NCBI GenBank assembly: GCA_029844215.1
Contig: CM056723.1
Location: 10,314,980 to 10,378,979 of the forward strand
Origin: Przewalskia tangutica
Taxonomy: Eukaryota; Streptophyta; Magnoliopsida; Solanales; Solanaceae
DNA length: 64,000 nt
Direction of reading: 5' to 3'
Shown: positions 22,147-32,794 of the stretch, piece by piece
How positions within the stretch are numbered: the stretch's first letter is position 1
Layout: each line of letters opens with the position of its first letter
Program-made: the position numbers and the translations under genes
Notes under the pieces: model-generated
What the model was told of the DNA's origin: nothing
Database searches by the model: none
Seen by the model: only the letters and a program-made list of their open reading frames with translations

Positions 22147-23110
22147 AGTGACGGAGAGGTGGCAAGTGCCCTGACTTGGGTTTAACGGGCGTGGTGGGTG
22201 ATGCGTCGTGATCGTCGAGCAGAGATGGCCAGGCACGAAAGGGCGAGGAGGACACGTGGTCGACTACGGTGGCGGCGGTTGATCCACCACCGCCAAAAGC
22301 GAATGATCTAACTGGCGCTTGTTGGATAATTGGTGATGGTTCCGAATCTTCGAGGAATCGGTAATCATTGACTCGGAATTTTTTAATGTTATCAAACGGA
22401 AAAACATATTCGACAAAGGTGACGTGGCGAGAAATTATAATTTTATCGGTAGAGAGCTCATAACATAAGTACCCCCTATGATTTGACGGAAAACCGAGGA
22501 AGGCGCACGGAGTAGACCGAGGTGCTAATTTGTGAAGTACCGTGGATATCAAATTTGGGTAACACAGACAACCGAAAATTTTAAGGTGGTCATAGGTGGG
22601 GATACGACAATAAAGAATTTCGGTGAATGTCCTATTTTGAATCGCACAGGTCGGTAAAATATTGAGAATGTTTTCTGCAAATTTTTAATGCATATACCCA
22701 AAAATTAGGGGGGAGATACGCATGAAAAAGAAGGGTACGAATCATATTATTAATGGTTCGGAGAATTCTCTCGACTTTTTCATTTTGAGGTGAGGTATGA
22801 GGGCACGAGAAATGAAAAATCATGTCGTTAGCCGCACAAAAATTATGAAAGAAGAAATTATTAAACTCACGATCATTATCAAAACGATTTTATGTCTTTT
22901 TCAAATTGTGTTTTAACCAGCGTACGAAACTCAACAAATTTGGTGAACACTTGAGATTTGAGTGGATATACCCAAAGAAAGTGAGAGAAATCATCCAAAA
23001 ATATCAGATAGTATTTGTGGCCTAAGTTGTTAGTTATGAGAGATGTACATACATCAGCGTGAATAATATCAAAGGGAGAGAAAGTAGTACTCATAGAAGT
23101 CGTGAATGAT
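22147..23110 (-). pseudogene. Copia 1 integrase
   Basis: The minus-strand blocks are FDIIHADVCTSL and GHKYYLIFLDDFSHFLWVYP (23094-22879, first catalytic Asp and central region), then HTSPQNEKVERILRTINNM (22823-22632, the QNG-x-ER-type region with the catalytic Glu written as VER), then the C-terminal LGFPSNHRGYLCYEL and IISRHVTFVE (22552-22400). This is a retroviral-type integrase core in the correct order with frame changes at about 22870 and 22620. Its distal end is the linker that the solo LTR splits. Confidence 0.8.
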
Positions 23111-23640
23111 AGTCTAACGTGTTTCCCTAACTGACACGAAGAGCAACTATGAGAAAGACTCCCCTTTGTTGAAGTGGATTAGATTCGATTTCTAAGATAA
23201 TAAAAAATGTGAGACCTCAGATGATCAAGTCTACTATGCCACGTAGAGGGAGATATAGTTGTTAAAACGGTGGAATGAGTGACACTAGCAACAGATGTGG
23301 GTAGGAACGGATATAGGTCCCCGTTACTATTGCATCTCGTAAGGAGTTTTCCGGTACAGAGGTCCGTTACAAAAAACTCAAACGGGTCAAAATTAATAGT
23401 GATAGAATTATCGGTGGTAAATTTTCTGACGAAGATTAGATTCTTGATAATATTTGAGGCATAGATGACATTATTTAGGGAGAAGTGGGGATGCAGTGGT
23501 GGGGTTACTGTGTGGCCAAACTTTTGAATTAGAATACGATGATCGCTTCAAACTATAATAGATTAAGGAATTGGTAACTAACGCAATTGAGAAAGATTAC
23601 CTGAATTGTTGATGAGATGAGACATGACGCTCATATTCAT
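23110..23640 (-). pseudogene. Copia 1 GAG-pre-integrase and protease-side region
   Basis: On the minus strand: IIKNLIFVRKFTTDN, INFDPFEFFVTDL, LLTRCNSNGDLYP, then WHSRLDHL and CSSCQLGKHVRLSF. These are the pre-integrase (GAG_pre-integrs) motifs, including the CxxC half of a zinc finger. The protease active site upstream of it is not found; sequence continuity with gag is lost near 23640. Confidence 0.7.
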
Positions 23641-24092
23641 AATTTCATATACCACGAAATATCAGGTTATTTACGGATCAAGGAAGTCATTTAGTTGTTT
23701 TCAGATAAAAGACAAATTTTAATTATTTTCGGGTGAGAGAAAAGAAGACAAAACGGCTTCCGACAATTTTAATAATAAACACACAACCCACTGTGGAGTT
23801 ACAGAGAAAGAGAGCCGAGAGTTGTTGACTGTGTTGGCCAGAGGGCTATTTGCGGACAAGAAGGTAAAGAAAGAAAAAGTGAGAAAAGGGATGTATACTG
23901 TGTTGCTCTGACACGCAGAGAGCACAAGGATGTTTTCTTATTTCTTGTGCAAAGGTACATCAGTGACAGTGAAGAAGCAATGGCTTTCTCGTGTGAAAAG
24001 AACGAGTAGAGAAGGAGAAAGAAAAAGTTGGTTAGGCAGCTCGGGAACCGAGGGAGAAAAAAAAATGGGATTTATGTTTTGACTTCGGATAA

Positions 24093-24236
24093 TGTAGAAT
24101 TATATTAATATTCAGGACTATTTTTCATTAATACAAAATATATATAGTTGTACAATATGTAATTTTTATATTATATAAATTATAATTCTACCATAATTAT
24201 AGAAGACTAAATATGGTAAAATACAAAGTAGTACAC
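24093..24236 (-). repeat. Copia 1 5' LTR (right limit approximate)
   Basis: The minus strand ends ...AATTCTACA at 24093 and is followed by TTATCCGAAGTC, a decayed version of the methionine-tRNA PBS. The AT-rich body resembles the LTR of the neighbouring Copia 2 only loosely. The start is placed near 24236 because the sequence beyond loses the AT-rich LTR pattern; the limit could be off by tens of bases. 23640-24092 is untranslated leader; the 68-residue minus-strand frame at 23925-23719 is not a recognised protein. Confidence 0.45.
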
Positions 24237-24944
24237 GTGCTAATAATCTCCTTAATTAATCTAACAGAAGTTGTTGAAGAAGGTGTATTAAAGTCTTGTT
24301 TGGGGACCCCTTTGATGATAATATCATATTATTATAATTGCTTCATGAATCATTGTGGGCCTTAACTAAAATGATGTTTGTGTCTGATTAGGTGGTAAGC
24401 TGGCGAAATCAACAGCAAGATTATCAAGGCCAAAACAATAATACATCATATAAACTTTCCACCGATATGTTGAGGTTAAGATCCGCCCATTATTGATATT
24501 TGATTCGACGCATTTTGACATGTTTAAAATCAATAAAATTCACTCATTTGTCACCTAATTATATGGTAGAAATATCATTCACTGTCGTCTGTCGCTGACC
24601 CCTTTTAGTCCTATCTTTAAAAAATAATCTATGTCATGAAGTTTTAAATTTTATCGATAACGTCATAAAATTTCACCTTTGAAATTGAAACTATATGGCA
24701 AGGATTATTTTTCAATTACAAAGGTTGAAAAATAATTATTTGTGAATTTTACTAATTGCATGACGTAAGAAAAACTTTCGGGAAGGCTAATTGTACCTTT
24801 ATGTTTTAATATGTGACTAACTATTTTGATACAATGGTTTGAGAGTCTTGAGACATTGAGTATTATATCTACTGCGAGAAATTCAATCTAAGATTGGGCA
24901 TGCATTTGTACAAATTAAATCGATGTAAAATTTAATCGATCATA
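24237..24944. other. AT-rich spacer between Copia 1 and Copia 2
   Basis: I see no gene, RNA or clear repeat here. There are no long open frames and no terminal repeats. Confidence 0.5.
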
Positions 24945-24949
24945 CTTTT

Positions 24950-25159
24950 TGAAAGGTGTATATCACATTGTATAGTTGTACATATTTTATCATAGTTATA
25001 GAATTCTTGTACAAGTGTAATTATGATATTAGTCTTGTATTAGGAAAAACTATTAGAATTATAGTAGGAAAATGTAGAGTTATTTTTCATATTTAGATAT
25101 TGTATATTTGTATATATACATCTTCATTAATGAAAATAATCAAGAGATTATATCTTTCA
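24950..25159 (+). repeat. Copia 2 5' LTR
   Basis: It begins TGAAAGGTGTATATCAC and ends ATATCTTTCA, directly before the PBS. It matches the 3' LTR (30391-30613), apart from the loss of roughly 25 bases near the start that include a GATATACACGG...CCGTGTATATC hairpin present in the 3' copy. Confidence 0.8.
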
Positions 25160-25170
25160 TGGTATCAGAA
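25160..25170 (+). other. Copia 2 primer-binding site (initiator Met-tRNA type)
   Basis: TGGTATCAGAAG immediately follows the LTR end, as expected for pairing with the 3' end of initiator methionine tRNA in Copia elements. Confidence 0.85.
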
Positions 25171-25319
25171 GTCTAGGGCAAATATTTTCCTTCTCCAACC
25201 CATTCTTCTGCGGCCCTCCCCTCTCGGCACCCGAGCCTCCTCGTCCGCCGGCTAATTTTTTGGTTATTTTTTTCTTCCCAAATTATTTTACAAATCCCTA
25301 ATTCTCCTCTTGTTCCTTA

Positions 25320-25514
25320 TGTATGTCTACCTCAAAGAACACCTTTCATCCTACCCTTATAGTATTCAATATCAAGAACCACATCCATATTATTCTTGAG
25401 ATGAAAAACGTCCAACACGCGACGTGGGCGATACACTCCCGTGATCCAAATCTGCCAGCTGGCCCACTGTCTGTTGGCCTACATAATCTCGGTAATGTTC
25501 TGAATCCAGTTTAG
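25320..25514 (+). pseudogene. Copia 2 gag N-terminus fused to linker
   Basis: The ORF at 25320-25511 begins MSTSKNTFHPTLIVF and continues to NVQHATWA, the conserved start of gag in this family. The minus-strand Copia 3 has a close match at 35603 (MSTSKNMFHSTLTL). After the tryptophan the frame goes into SRDPNLPAGPLSVG, which belongs to the integrase-RT linker, so gag is truncated by an internal deletion of a few kilobases. Confidence 0.75.
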
Positions 25515-26727
25515 ATTTTCGGTTTGGCCCAATAGTTTTTGGCCCAAGTTCTTATTCGTCTCCATTGTTTCGGCCAGCAGGCCCACTGCTTATTGACCCA
25601 CCTTTACCCAGCCCAATTTCATCGCGAACTGGCCTAGTCTGTTTTCCCAATAACGGTCCATTAAATCAGCCAGCAGGCCCACTGTCTGTTGGTTATACCC
25701 GAGAATCATCCCAGTCAGTTTCTATTCTGAGTCAAGGGTCCGTTACTCACAACCAACATGGTATTATTAAACCTAAACGATATTTTAATCTCAATTCTAA
25801 TGTTACTAGATCACCCCTACCACGTAACCCATTGTCTGCACTTTATGATCCGAATTGGAAAATGATCATGAATGATGAATATAATGCTCTTATTGAAAAT
25901 AAGACGTAGGAGTTGGTGCCCAGTCCGCCCGGTGTTAATATTATTTGTTCTATATGAATTTTTACTCATAAAGAAAATTCTAACGGTTCATTTGAGAGGC
26001 ATAAGACCCGTCTTGTAGGTGATAATAAAACTCAGCAGGTTTGAGTGGATTGTGGAGATACATTTAGTCAGGTGGTCAAACCAGCAACCATTCATATTGT
26101 TCTCAATATGGCTCTCTCGAAAACATGACACATTCATCAGCTAGATGTGAAAAATATTTTTTTACAATGTGATCTCAAGGAGACAGTATACATGTACCAT
26201 CCTTTGGGTTTCAGGGACCCCAATCATCCTAATCATGTATGTTTGCTCAAAAAGTCCTTATATGAGTTTAAGCAGTCCCCACGAGCTTGTTATAAGATAT
26301 TTGCAGATTATGTGTCTACGATTGAGTTTTCTCATAAACGATCTGATCATTCTCTATTCATCTATCATCGTGATACTTCTCTGGCATACATTCTATTATA
26401 TGTGGATGATATTATATTGAATGTCTCTTCTAATAATCTGCGCAAGTCTATCATGTCCCTTCTCAGTTCGGAATTTGCTATGAAAGACTTGGGGTCCTTG
26501 AGTTATTTTTTGGGTATAACTATCACTCGTCATGCAGGTGGTCTATTTTTATTACAGAAGAAGTATGCGACAGTGATTATTGAGAGAGATGACATGTCAT
26601 CGTGTAAGTCCTCTTTACTCCGGTTGATACCAAACCAGAGCTGAGTGCTAACTCTAGCACACCATATGAGGATTCCACCCACTATCGCAGTTGCAGGGGC
26701 TCTTCAGTATCTTACTTTCACGAGGCC
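25515..26727 (+). pseudogene. Copia 2 linker and reverse transcriptase
   Basis: The linker (25565-25800) has QPAGPLSVG repeats, then LPRNPLSALYDPNW and MNDEYNALIENKT, the start of RT. After a stop at 25906, RT motifs continue: LKETVYMYHPLGF, LYEFKQSPRACY, and at 26396 the catalytic LLYVDDIILN, then EFAMKDLGSLSYFLGI and SSCKSS (26147-26641). In-frame stops at 25906, 26041 and 26642 break the protein. The frame reaches LQYLTFTRPDM where the solo LTR splits the gene. Confidence 0.8.
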
Positions 26728-28494
26728 CGATATGTTACACCCCGTAATTTCAGGGCATTTAATTGAGAACATGATTATGGAAATAAGATTTGAATGTTGG
26801 AAGGAAAATATATTTACATTTTCTTATGGAATAATTTTGGATACAACATATGTGACGACGAAAATTATTAACTAGTAGTTAAATTCTTTCCAATGGATTT
26901 AAGGACTTAGTATTGTGTTATGAAGTCTTGACATTGATAATATGAGGTCCACCGAAAATTTCACAATTTTGTAGGTCCATCAAAATATTAAGAATTTTGG
27001 CAAAGTGTGGAGATATTTTTGTGAAGTGAAATATATGGCCAACAGGAGGGTGACGTGTGTCCCCCCTCCACTTGTCTTGTAAAGACTCCACTTGTATATA
27101 GATATACATAGCAATACTTTCTTGCCTTAGATCACAAACTAACTTCTCCTCAAACTCTCTTATCTCTTCCTTCTCCCTTATAATTTTCGCAATTTACATA
27201 GCCAAGAAGAACAAGATTAAGCTTCTTAACCAAGTTCTAAGCCAAGTTAACACACCAAAATAGTGGGTCATGGTGTTGGACGATATTGTCCAAGAAAAAC
27301 CCTAGGCTTGGAGATGAACTTTTTGGAAGAAAGACATGATAGCAAGATGGTTACAAGCTTGTAGACGATACATGTGTGTTGTTGTAACTTGAAGAAGTGA
27401 AGCAAAGAGAAAACTGTGAGCCGAGAACTTGTGGACTGTTTTGGGCTAAAAATAAGGTAAGAGTTCTTCTTCCTCTTGAAGTAATTGAAAATTACATGTT
27501 GTTATAGTTAAGGGATGAACTTGTGTTAACTAAAATGGAGAATAAAAAATGCATGTCACAGTTTGGCAAGTTAGCCGATTATGGACATTTTTTATGTTGT
27601 TGGATTCATTGGTTATTATTGTTATTAACGTCACTAATTGCATGTTAAAATGAAGAAAATCTTGTAATTAAAAATTAATATGGTTTATATGAAGTGTTGG
27701 AATATGAATCGGGTTTTACGGAGTTATGGAAAGGGTTTTGATTTTGGTTGTTGGCTGAAACTGCATGAAACTGTGGGACATTGTTGTGTCATTTTAGGGA
27801 TTGTTTTATGTGTGTATAACGTTGGAAATTTAGTTACAATTATGCATGTTTAATGTGGTAATTGCTAAAGCATGTCCTAAAGGAATAAAGGTGTAGAAAG
27901 GCTTCACATTCTTCCCTCGTTGTTGTTGGAATATGAACTGTTTTAGTTGACTGTTTTATATAGATTAAGAGTCCGGATTAACATGTGAAGTAGGTGTGTA
28001 ATTTACCTTGGTTGTTGTTTTAGTTATGCCCTTAATTGGTGCTTGGTTATTGATGTTATTAACCTCATTGTGAAGTTGTGGATATGGTATAAATAGGGGA
28101 AGTGCTGCCCAAATGTTTATATATGAAAAGAGAACCATTACTTGGTATATAACCTAGTAAACATGGAGTTGATATACGTGTTATTGTTATTATATGTTGA
28201 ATCACTAATTTAGGCGTATTCTACTTGTTGTGTTGGTATAGCCGATAAGGTATGTGAAACTATCCTTTCTTCTTTTGACATGATTTATATGACATGGATG
28301 TACGGCGGACGTACGTACGTAATTCCATTGAAGCCTAAGCTATAGTAATGCATGATATGATAAGTGTCTTTGATTTTAAAAGTGATAGTTCATTCTATGT
28401 ATTCCATTGAGAGTCAAAAGATGATTTAAATTGCACATAGTTGCTCATGATAACTATTCATGCAAGTGTTATAATTCCGTATTCTGGCGTCGAA

Positions 28495-28985
28495 AGAAGT
28501 AGGCAGTATATGAATGTAATTTTACCGCGTCCCAGAAAGGGTCGGGCAGTATATGTGTATAAATTTACCGCGTCCCAGAAAGGGCCGGACAATAGATGAT
28601 TTTACCGTGTCCTAGAGAAGGTCGGACAATTTATGTTTATATGATTTTACCGCGTCCCAGAAAGGGCCGGGAAATATATGAGTATATGATTTTACCGCAT
28701 ACCAGAAAGGGTCGGGCAGTATATGACTAAGTATTTACCGCGCCCTTCAGTAGTGGGCCGGGTAGTAGATGATTAAGTGTTTACCGCATCCCAGAAAAGG
28801 GTCGGGCAGTATATGACCAAGTGTTCACGCGTCGCCCACTGAGGTCGAGCGATATATGGCTAAGTGTTTACCGCATCGAGCAGAAGTAGGCGTTATATGA
28901 CTAAGTGGTTACCGTGTCCCAGAAAGGGTCGGGCAGTATATGTTCACCACGTCCTTCACTAGAGGGACGGGAAGTATAGGTATAT
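28495..28985. repeat. Tandem array, ~45-bp units (TTTACCGCGTCCCAGAAAGG), in the solo LTR
   Basis: Around ten units, each with TTTACCGCGTCCCAGAAAGGG, then TCGGGCAGTATATG and a variable 8-15-bp joint. Units vary by 1-8 bases in length and by substitutions. It is a minisatellite in a non-coding LTR, not a CRISPR array: the 'spacers' are related to each other and the host is a plant. Confidence 0.8.
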
Positions 28986-29165
28986 GATTTCATGGACATG
29001 TATCCATGATGCAGGTATAGATACCTATGACATATATGATTCCATGGACATGTATCCAGGATGCGAGTATAGATACTCACGACAGTATATGATTCCATGG
29101 ACATGTATCCAGGATGCGAGTATAGATACTCCTGACAATATATGATTATATGGACAGACATTCAT
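28986..29165. repeat. Tandem array, ~53-bp units (CCATGGACATGTATCC), in the solo LTR
   Basis: Three full copies and a partial copy of GATTCCATGGACATGTATCC, then a GGATGCGAGTATAGATACTC block and a GACAGTATAT joint. It follows the preceding array with a short transition and shares the TATATGATT joint, so the two arrays may have a common origin. Confidence 0.75.
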
Positions 29166-29808
29166 GATTTGGATATGACTCACATTTTTATACTCTATTT
29201 TTACAAGGTACAGTTGGCTTCTATTTTATATGGCACGGTTGGATCTGGTTTTTGATTTTCATACTTGTCCCTATCATCTTTTGGCCAGTTATGATCTCAT
29301 TTACAGTACTTTATGTTTACATACTTAGTACATTGTTATCGACCTTCGAAATTTGCGTTAAATGCCGCGGGTATAGGTACTCAGTTTGGTGATCCTCGAG
29401 CTTAGGATCTTTGCTCAGCTTTTGGGATAGCTCCATTGTTTCGGGGCTTGTCATTTTGGTACAGATCTTGGTTATAGGCTTATGTTTATTCATGGGTACG
29501 GCGGTGCCTTGTCCCGTCACATTTCATTATCAAACTCTTAGAGGTCTGTAGACATGTGTGGGTGGTAAATGTGTATTTGGACATATGTACAGTTGTAGCT
29601 CGTTTGGATATTTCTATGTACAGTGGCGGCCTTGTCGGCTTGCATGTTTTATTATACAAGTTTGTTATTAAAGTTCAGGGGACAGGATTCCTTTGTTATG
29701 TGATCATGAGTTTTTTTTCTTAAGCTTCCGCTGGTTATATGTGATGTGTGGGTATAAGGATTCCCAGGTAGGGCACCAGTCGCGGACCCGTCGGCTCGGG
29801 TCATGACA

Positions 29809-30385
29809 CGATATTACTTATGCAGTGCAACAAATGTGTTTATTTATCGTGATCAGGGGCGAGCACACGTCGTGCGCTCAACGCCATCACAGTACATCTG
29901 AGAGCCACACGATTATGGCTTGCATTTATATTCCTCCCCCGTCTCTACTCTAGTGTCTTATAAAGATGCTGATTGGGTGGATGTTCATATACCAAACGTT
30001 CGATATCTGGTTATTGTATGTTCGACATCGCGATTCAGTGCGAAGTCAGAGTATTGAGAGGTAGTCAATGTGGTGTCTGAGTCATGTTGGCTACGTAATC
30101 AACTATTGGAGCTACACTTCCCTATTCAGAAATCTACCTAGGTCTACTGTGATAATGTTAGTGCACTCTATTTCTCTAGAAATCCGATCCAACATCAGTG
30201 CACTAAACATATCGAGATGGATATTCACTTTGTTTGCGAAAAGGTAGCTCGTGGACAAGTACGTGTCTTGCATGTTCCTTCGCGATACCAAATTGGTGAC
30301 ATATTTACTAAGAGTCTCTCCCCTTAGTATTGTTTGAAGATTTTAGGGACAGTATCAACGTACGATAACCGCCCGCTATGACTAC
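29809..30385 (+). pseudogene. Copia 2 RNase H region
   Basis: After the CGATA duplication the RT-RNase H frame resumes (TYAVQQMCLFI). Later blocks are VHIPNVRYLVIVC, EVVNVVSESCWLRNQLLELH, VYCDNVSALYFSRNPIQHQ and KHIEMDIHFV, followed by the C-terminal ILGTVSTYDN. These are Copia RNase H motifs, including the DN and H residues near the catalytic site. In-frame stops occur. The polypurine-type tract ACTACAGGGG directly precedes the 3' LTR. Confidence 0.75.
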
Positions 30386-30390
30386 AGGGG

Positions 30391-30613
30391 TGTGAAAGAC
30401 GATATACACGGCTAAAACCGTGTATATCACTTTGTATAGTTGTCCATTTTTTATCATGTTGTAAAATTCTTGAACAAGTATAATTATGATATTAGTCTTG
30501 TATTAAGAAAAACTATTAGAATTATAATATGAAAAAATAAAGTTATTTTTCATATTTAGATATTGTATATTTGTCTTTTCATTAATAAAAATAATGAAGA
30601 AATTATTTTTTCA
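30391..30613 (+). repeat. Copia 2 3' LTR
   Basis: It starts TGTGAAAGACGATATACACGG and ends ATTTTTTCA, followed by the CTTTT duplication. An inverted pair (GATATACACGG/CCGTGTATATC) near the start can fold into a short hairpin; the Copia fragment at 32208 has a similar pair. Confidence 0.8.
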
Positions 30614-30904
30614 CTTTTCGTACCTAAAAAGTTGAGCTTGAGATCTCTACCTTTTAAAAAGTGTAGAAAAGACGTTTCAACGGTAATGGAGTGGCTTTCC
30701 AAGATCCAAAAAGCATAATAGGATCCTTTGTAGGCCAGCTTTTGAAACTTTAACGAATTGATGATTTGAAGTTGCTAACAATTCAAAGACATTGCATGAA
30801 CCTGTACAATTGCTTTTTATCCCCAACTACATATAATCCTTATAAAGGTTTTTGGCTTCTCATGACCGATTATTGCGAGCAAATTAATAAAGATTTCAAA
30901 CTTG

Positions 30905-31108
30905 TCCACTTAACCGGGTATTACCGATTGGGTGGTGTGGGAAAACTGATCATGAGTTCAAACCCAGATAACGCCGATCTGCGTTCACTTGGGGAGCCTG
31001 CACTGAACTGCCAGTGTGGTTTAAGCGGGCGGCGTGGTTTGCGGTATTGCGTCGATCGGGATTTCTGCATCACTCGAAGAAGCGCAAAAAAAAAAAAAAA
31101 AAAAAAAA
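30905..31108 (+). mobile_element. SINE 1, tRNA-derived, with poly(A) tail
   Basis: GGGTGGTGTGG (about 30931) and GAGTTCAAACCC (about 30954) are A- and B-box-like pol III promoter words at the usual distance. The 3' half, from GGCGTGGTTTGCGG through TTTCTGCATC, matches SINE 2 at 49425-49470. It ends in an A run of about 23 bases (31086-31108). I could not identify clear flanking duplications. The open frames on either strand are incidental. Confidence 0.7.
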
Positions 31109-31885
31109 CTCCTACAAAAATAAAGAGTATCACCACCCAAAAAAAATGCAACAAAACACTTCGTTTTTCGTCAATACTGTAGATTGAACACATAAAAAGA
31201 ACCTTAAAATATAACAATAATAATTACAAAATTAATATACATGAAAATTCTCAAATACCGTAATTTAATATCATGTTCTTTAATGTAAACATGGAACAAT
31301 AACAAAAACACATAAAAAATAAAAATAAATAGAAAAATTTTAAAACTAAAAGAACATACATTTTTTAAAGAAAAAGAAATAATAATACACACTCAAGAGG
31401 AGAAAGCGTCAGCTTGGGCACAAGGGGCGAATTTGCTATTGCTAGGGCCATAAATGTTTCTGAAAGTAAAGACATGTTACAGTTCCAGCAAGTATGGATA
31501 ATTTTTTTTAAATATATTACTTATTTTATTCTTCACATCGCAATAAAAAGATAGCTTATCTTATAGAAAAACATATCCATGAGTGAGATATGATTGTCAT
31601 TAGTACTAATTAATTACAAAAACCCTAACTTTAATTAAGACTAGGGTTTCTAAAGTAGATTCGAGATCTTAGTAAACCCTTCGTTGTGTCTTGACGCTAT
31701 TGAACTATGGATATTTTTAATATTATCATGTGCTTTTGTATCATTATTTATATATGTATTAATAGTCCTTACTCCTAAGTCCCAAGAAAAAAAAGGGTTA
31801 TCTTTTCTGTTTTAAAGAAAGAAAAGGCTTAAAATGCAGAAATAATTAATATAGGAAAACAGAAGGGAAGAGAGCATTATTGAAG
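31109..31885. other. AT-rich stretch without recognisable genes
   Basis: Long A/T tracts on both strands generate hydrophobic or Lys-rich chance ORFs. I see no domain, RNA gene or terminal repeats. Confidence 0.5.
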
Positions 31886-31889
31886 TAGA

Positions 31890-32455
31890 GATTATGCTTG
31901 GATCTTTCTCTGCGTGATCTTTTATTGGAGCTTTACTTTTCTATTCAAAAGGCTATATTGGTCTACACTGATAATATGAGTGCAGTCTATCTCGCTGACA
32001 ATCCGGTTCAACATCAACACACTAAACACATCGAGATGGACATTCACTTCGTTCGAGAAAAGATAGCTCGTGGCCAGTACGCGTTCTCCATGTCCCTTAA
32101 AGATACTAGATTGCAGATATTTTTACTAACTGTCTTCCCTCGGTTCTATTTGAAGATTTTAGGAACAGTCTCAGCGTACGACAACCTCCCGCTATGACTG
32201 CAGGGGTGTGAAAGACTACACACACGTCCATGATATACACGAGCCAATCGTGTATATCACACGTCCATATCTATGTTTGGTAAATTGTTATTTATATTTA
32301 ATTAACATTGTACACTTACCATAATTGTAAAATTCTTGTACAAGTAAATTAGGGTTTTGAAAATAGAATAAAAATATAATTTTCTATATTATGAATATTG
32401 TAAATTGTATACATACTTATTGATTAATATAAATTATCAAGAGATTATTTCTTTT
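31890..32455 (+). mobile_element. Copia 4 fragment: RNase H end plus 3' LTR
   Basis: The plus-strand frame 31898-32194 begins LSLRDLLLELYFSIQKAI and continues through VYTDNMSAVYLADNPVQHQ, KHIEMDIHFVREK and ILGTVSAYDNLPL, the C-terminal part of Copia RNase H in one intact frame. GACTGCAGGGG precedes the 3' LTR, which starts TGTGAAAGACTACACAC at 32208 and runs to about 32455. The rest of the element to the left is absent. The family is that of Copia 2 and Copia 3. Confidence 0.75.
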
Positions 32456-32794
32456 AATTCTCCCCCTCACTAAAATGTCCCTAAGACAGATGTCACCAAA
32501 TAATAAACTCTAAGCCCCATAACATTGAAATAACAAGGGGAAAAAGAGAAATAGTCGAATTTAAATATTTTATTTTCTAATTTAAATAATATAAAAGTGG
32601 AACGTCAGTATTCAAACAGATGGATATAAACCAAGTGGATCAACTCTATGGATTGTGAGTTCATCGTAGTTCGCCTATAATTCATAAAAAATAGATAAAC
32701 AATTGGCTATAAATGAACCTTTTTTTTTAGTTAACTTGTCACAAGCTTATGAATCCTTTTTTTTTATAGAGGAATACGGTGGACTCAACATTGG
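32456..32794. other. AT-rich spacer, nothing recognised
   Basis: There are several T8-T9 runs. No coding or structural features can be supported. Confidence 0.5.

Larger units (their letters stand above)
19557..24236 (-). mobile_element. Copia 1: minus-strand Ty1-copia element, truncated and interrupted
   Basis: Minus-strand order: 5' LTR (about 24236-24093), leader, GAG-pre-integrase region, integrase, Pro/Ser/Thr-rich linker interrupted by a solo LTR (20744-22141), then RT. The RT is cut at 19556 by the TGTTACACCCC element; RNase H and the 3' LTR would be outside the window. No gag is visible between the leader and the pre-integrase region, so an internal deletion is likely near 23600-23650. 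Several stops are present. Confidence 0.8.
26733..29808 (+). mobile_element. Solo LTR (3076 bp), TGTTACACCCC gypsy family, CGATA duplication
   Basis: It starts TGTTACACCCCGTAATTTCAG and ends GGGTCATGACA. CGATA flanks it exactly (26728-26732 and 29809-29813), and its removal rejoins the Copia 2 frame (RPDI-TYAVQQ). No PBS or coding sequence is inside, so the internal domain was lost by LTR-LTR recombination. Long LTRs with this start are typical of Tekay/Del-type chromoviruses, though the assignment rests on the LTR alone. It contains two tandem arrays. Confidence 0.85.
24950..30613 (+). mobile_element. Copia 2: complete plus-strand Ty1-copia copy with CTTTT duplication, internally deleted
   Basis: It has a 5' LTR (24950-25159), PBS, the gag N-terminus, the linker, RT and RNase H, and a 3' LTR (30391-30613). 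CTTTT flanks both ends (24945-24949 and 30614-30618). Most of gag, the protease and integrase are missing: the frame passes from gag residue about 38 straight into the linker near 25440. It is further split by a 3.1-kb solo LTR at 26733-29808. Without that insert it would be about 2.6 kb. It is a non-autonomous relic. Confidence 0.85.

Noticed and set aside
23719..23925. 68-residue hydrophobic minus-strand ORF in the Copia 1 leader
   Set aside because: It is in the untranslated leader position and shows no gag motif; the composition is that of random AT-rich sequence.
28495..28985. CRISPR-like regular repeats
   Set aside because: A plant nuclear LTR. The 'spacers' are related to each other, no Cas gene exists, and the array is inside a solo LTR with its own boundaries and target duplication.
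30950..30970. tRNA gene from box-B word GAGTTCAAACCC
   Set aside because: No cloverleaf can be drawn around it; it is the pol III promoter of a SINE with a poly(A) tail. The same applies to 49352-49364.
31400..31480. Possible exon (GTCAGCTTGGGCACAAGGGG...)
   Set aside because: No continuing frame, no splice sites and no similarity I can name; open only about 25 codons.
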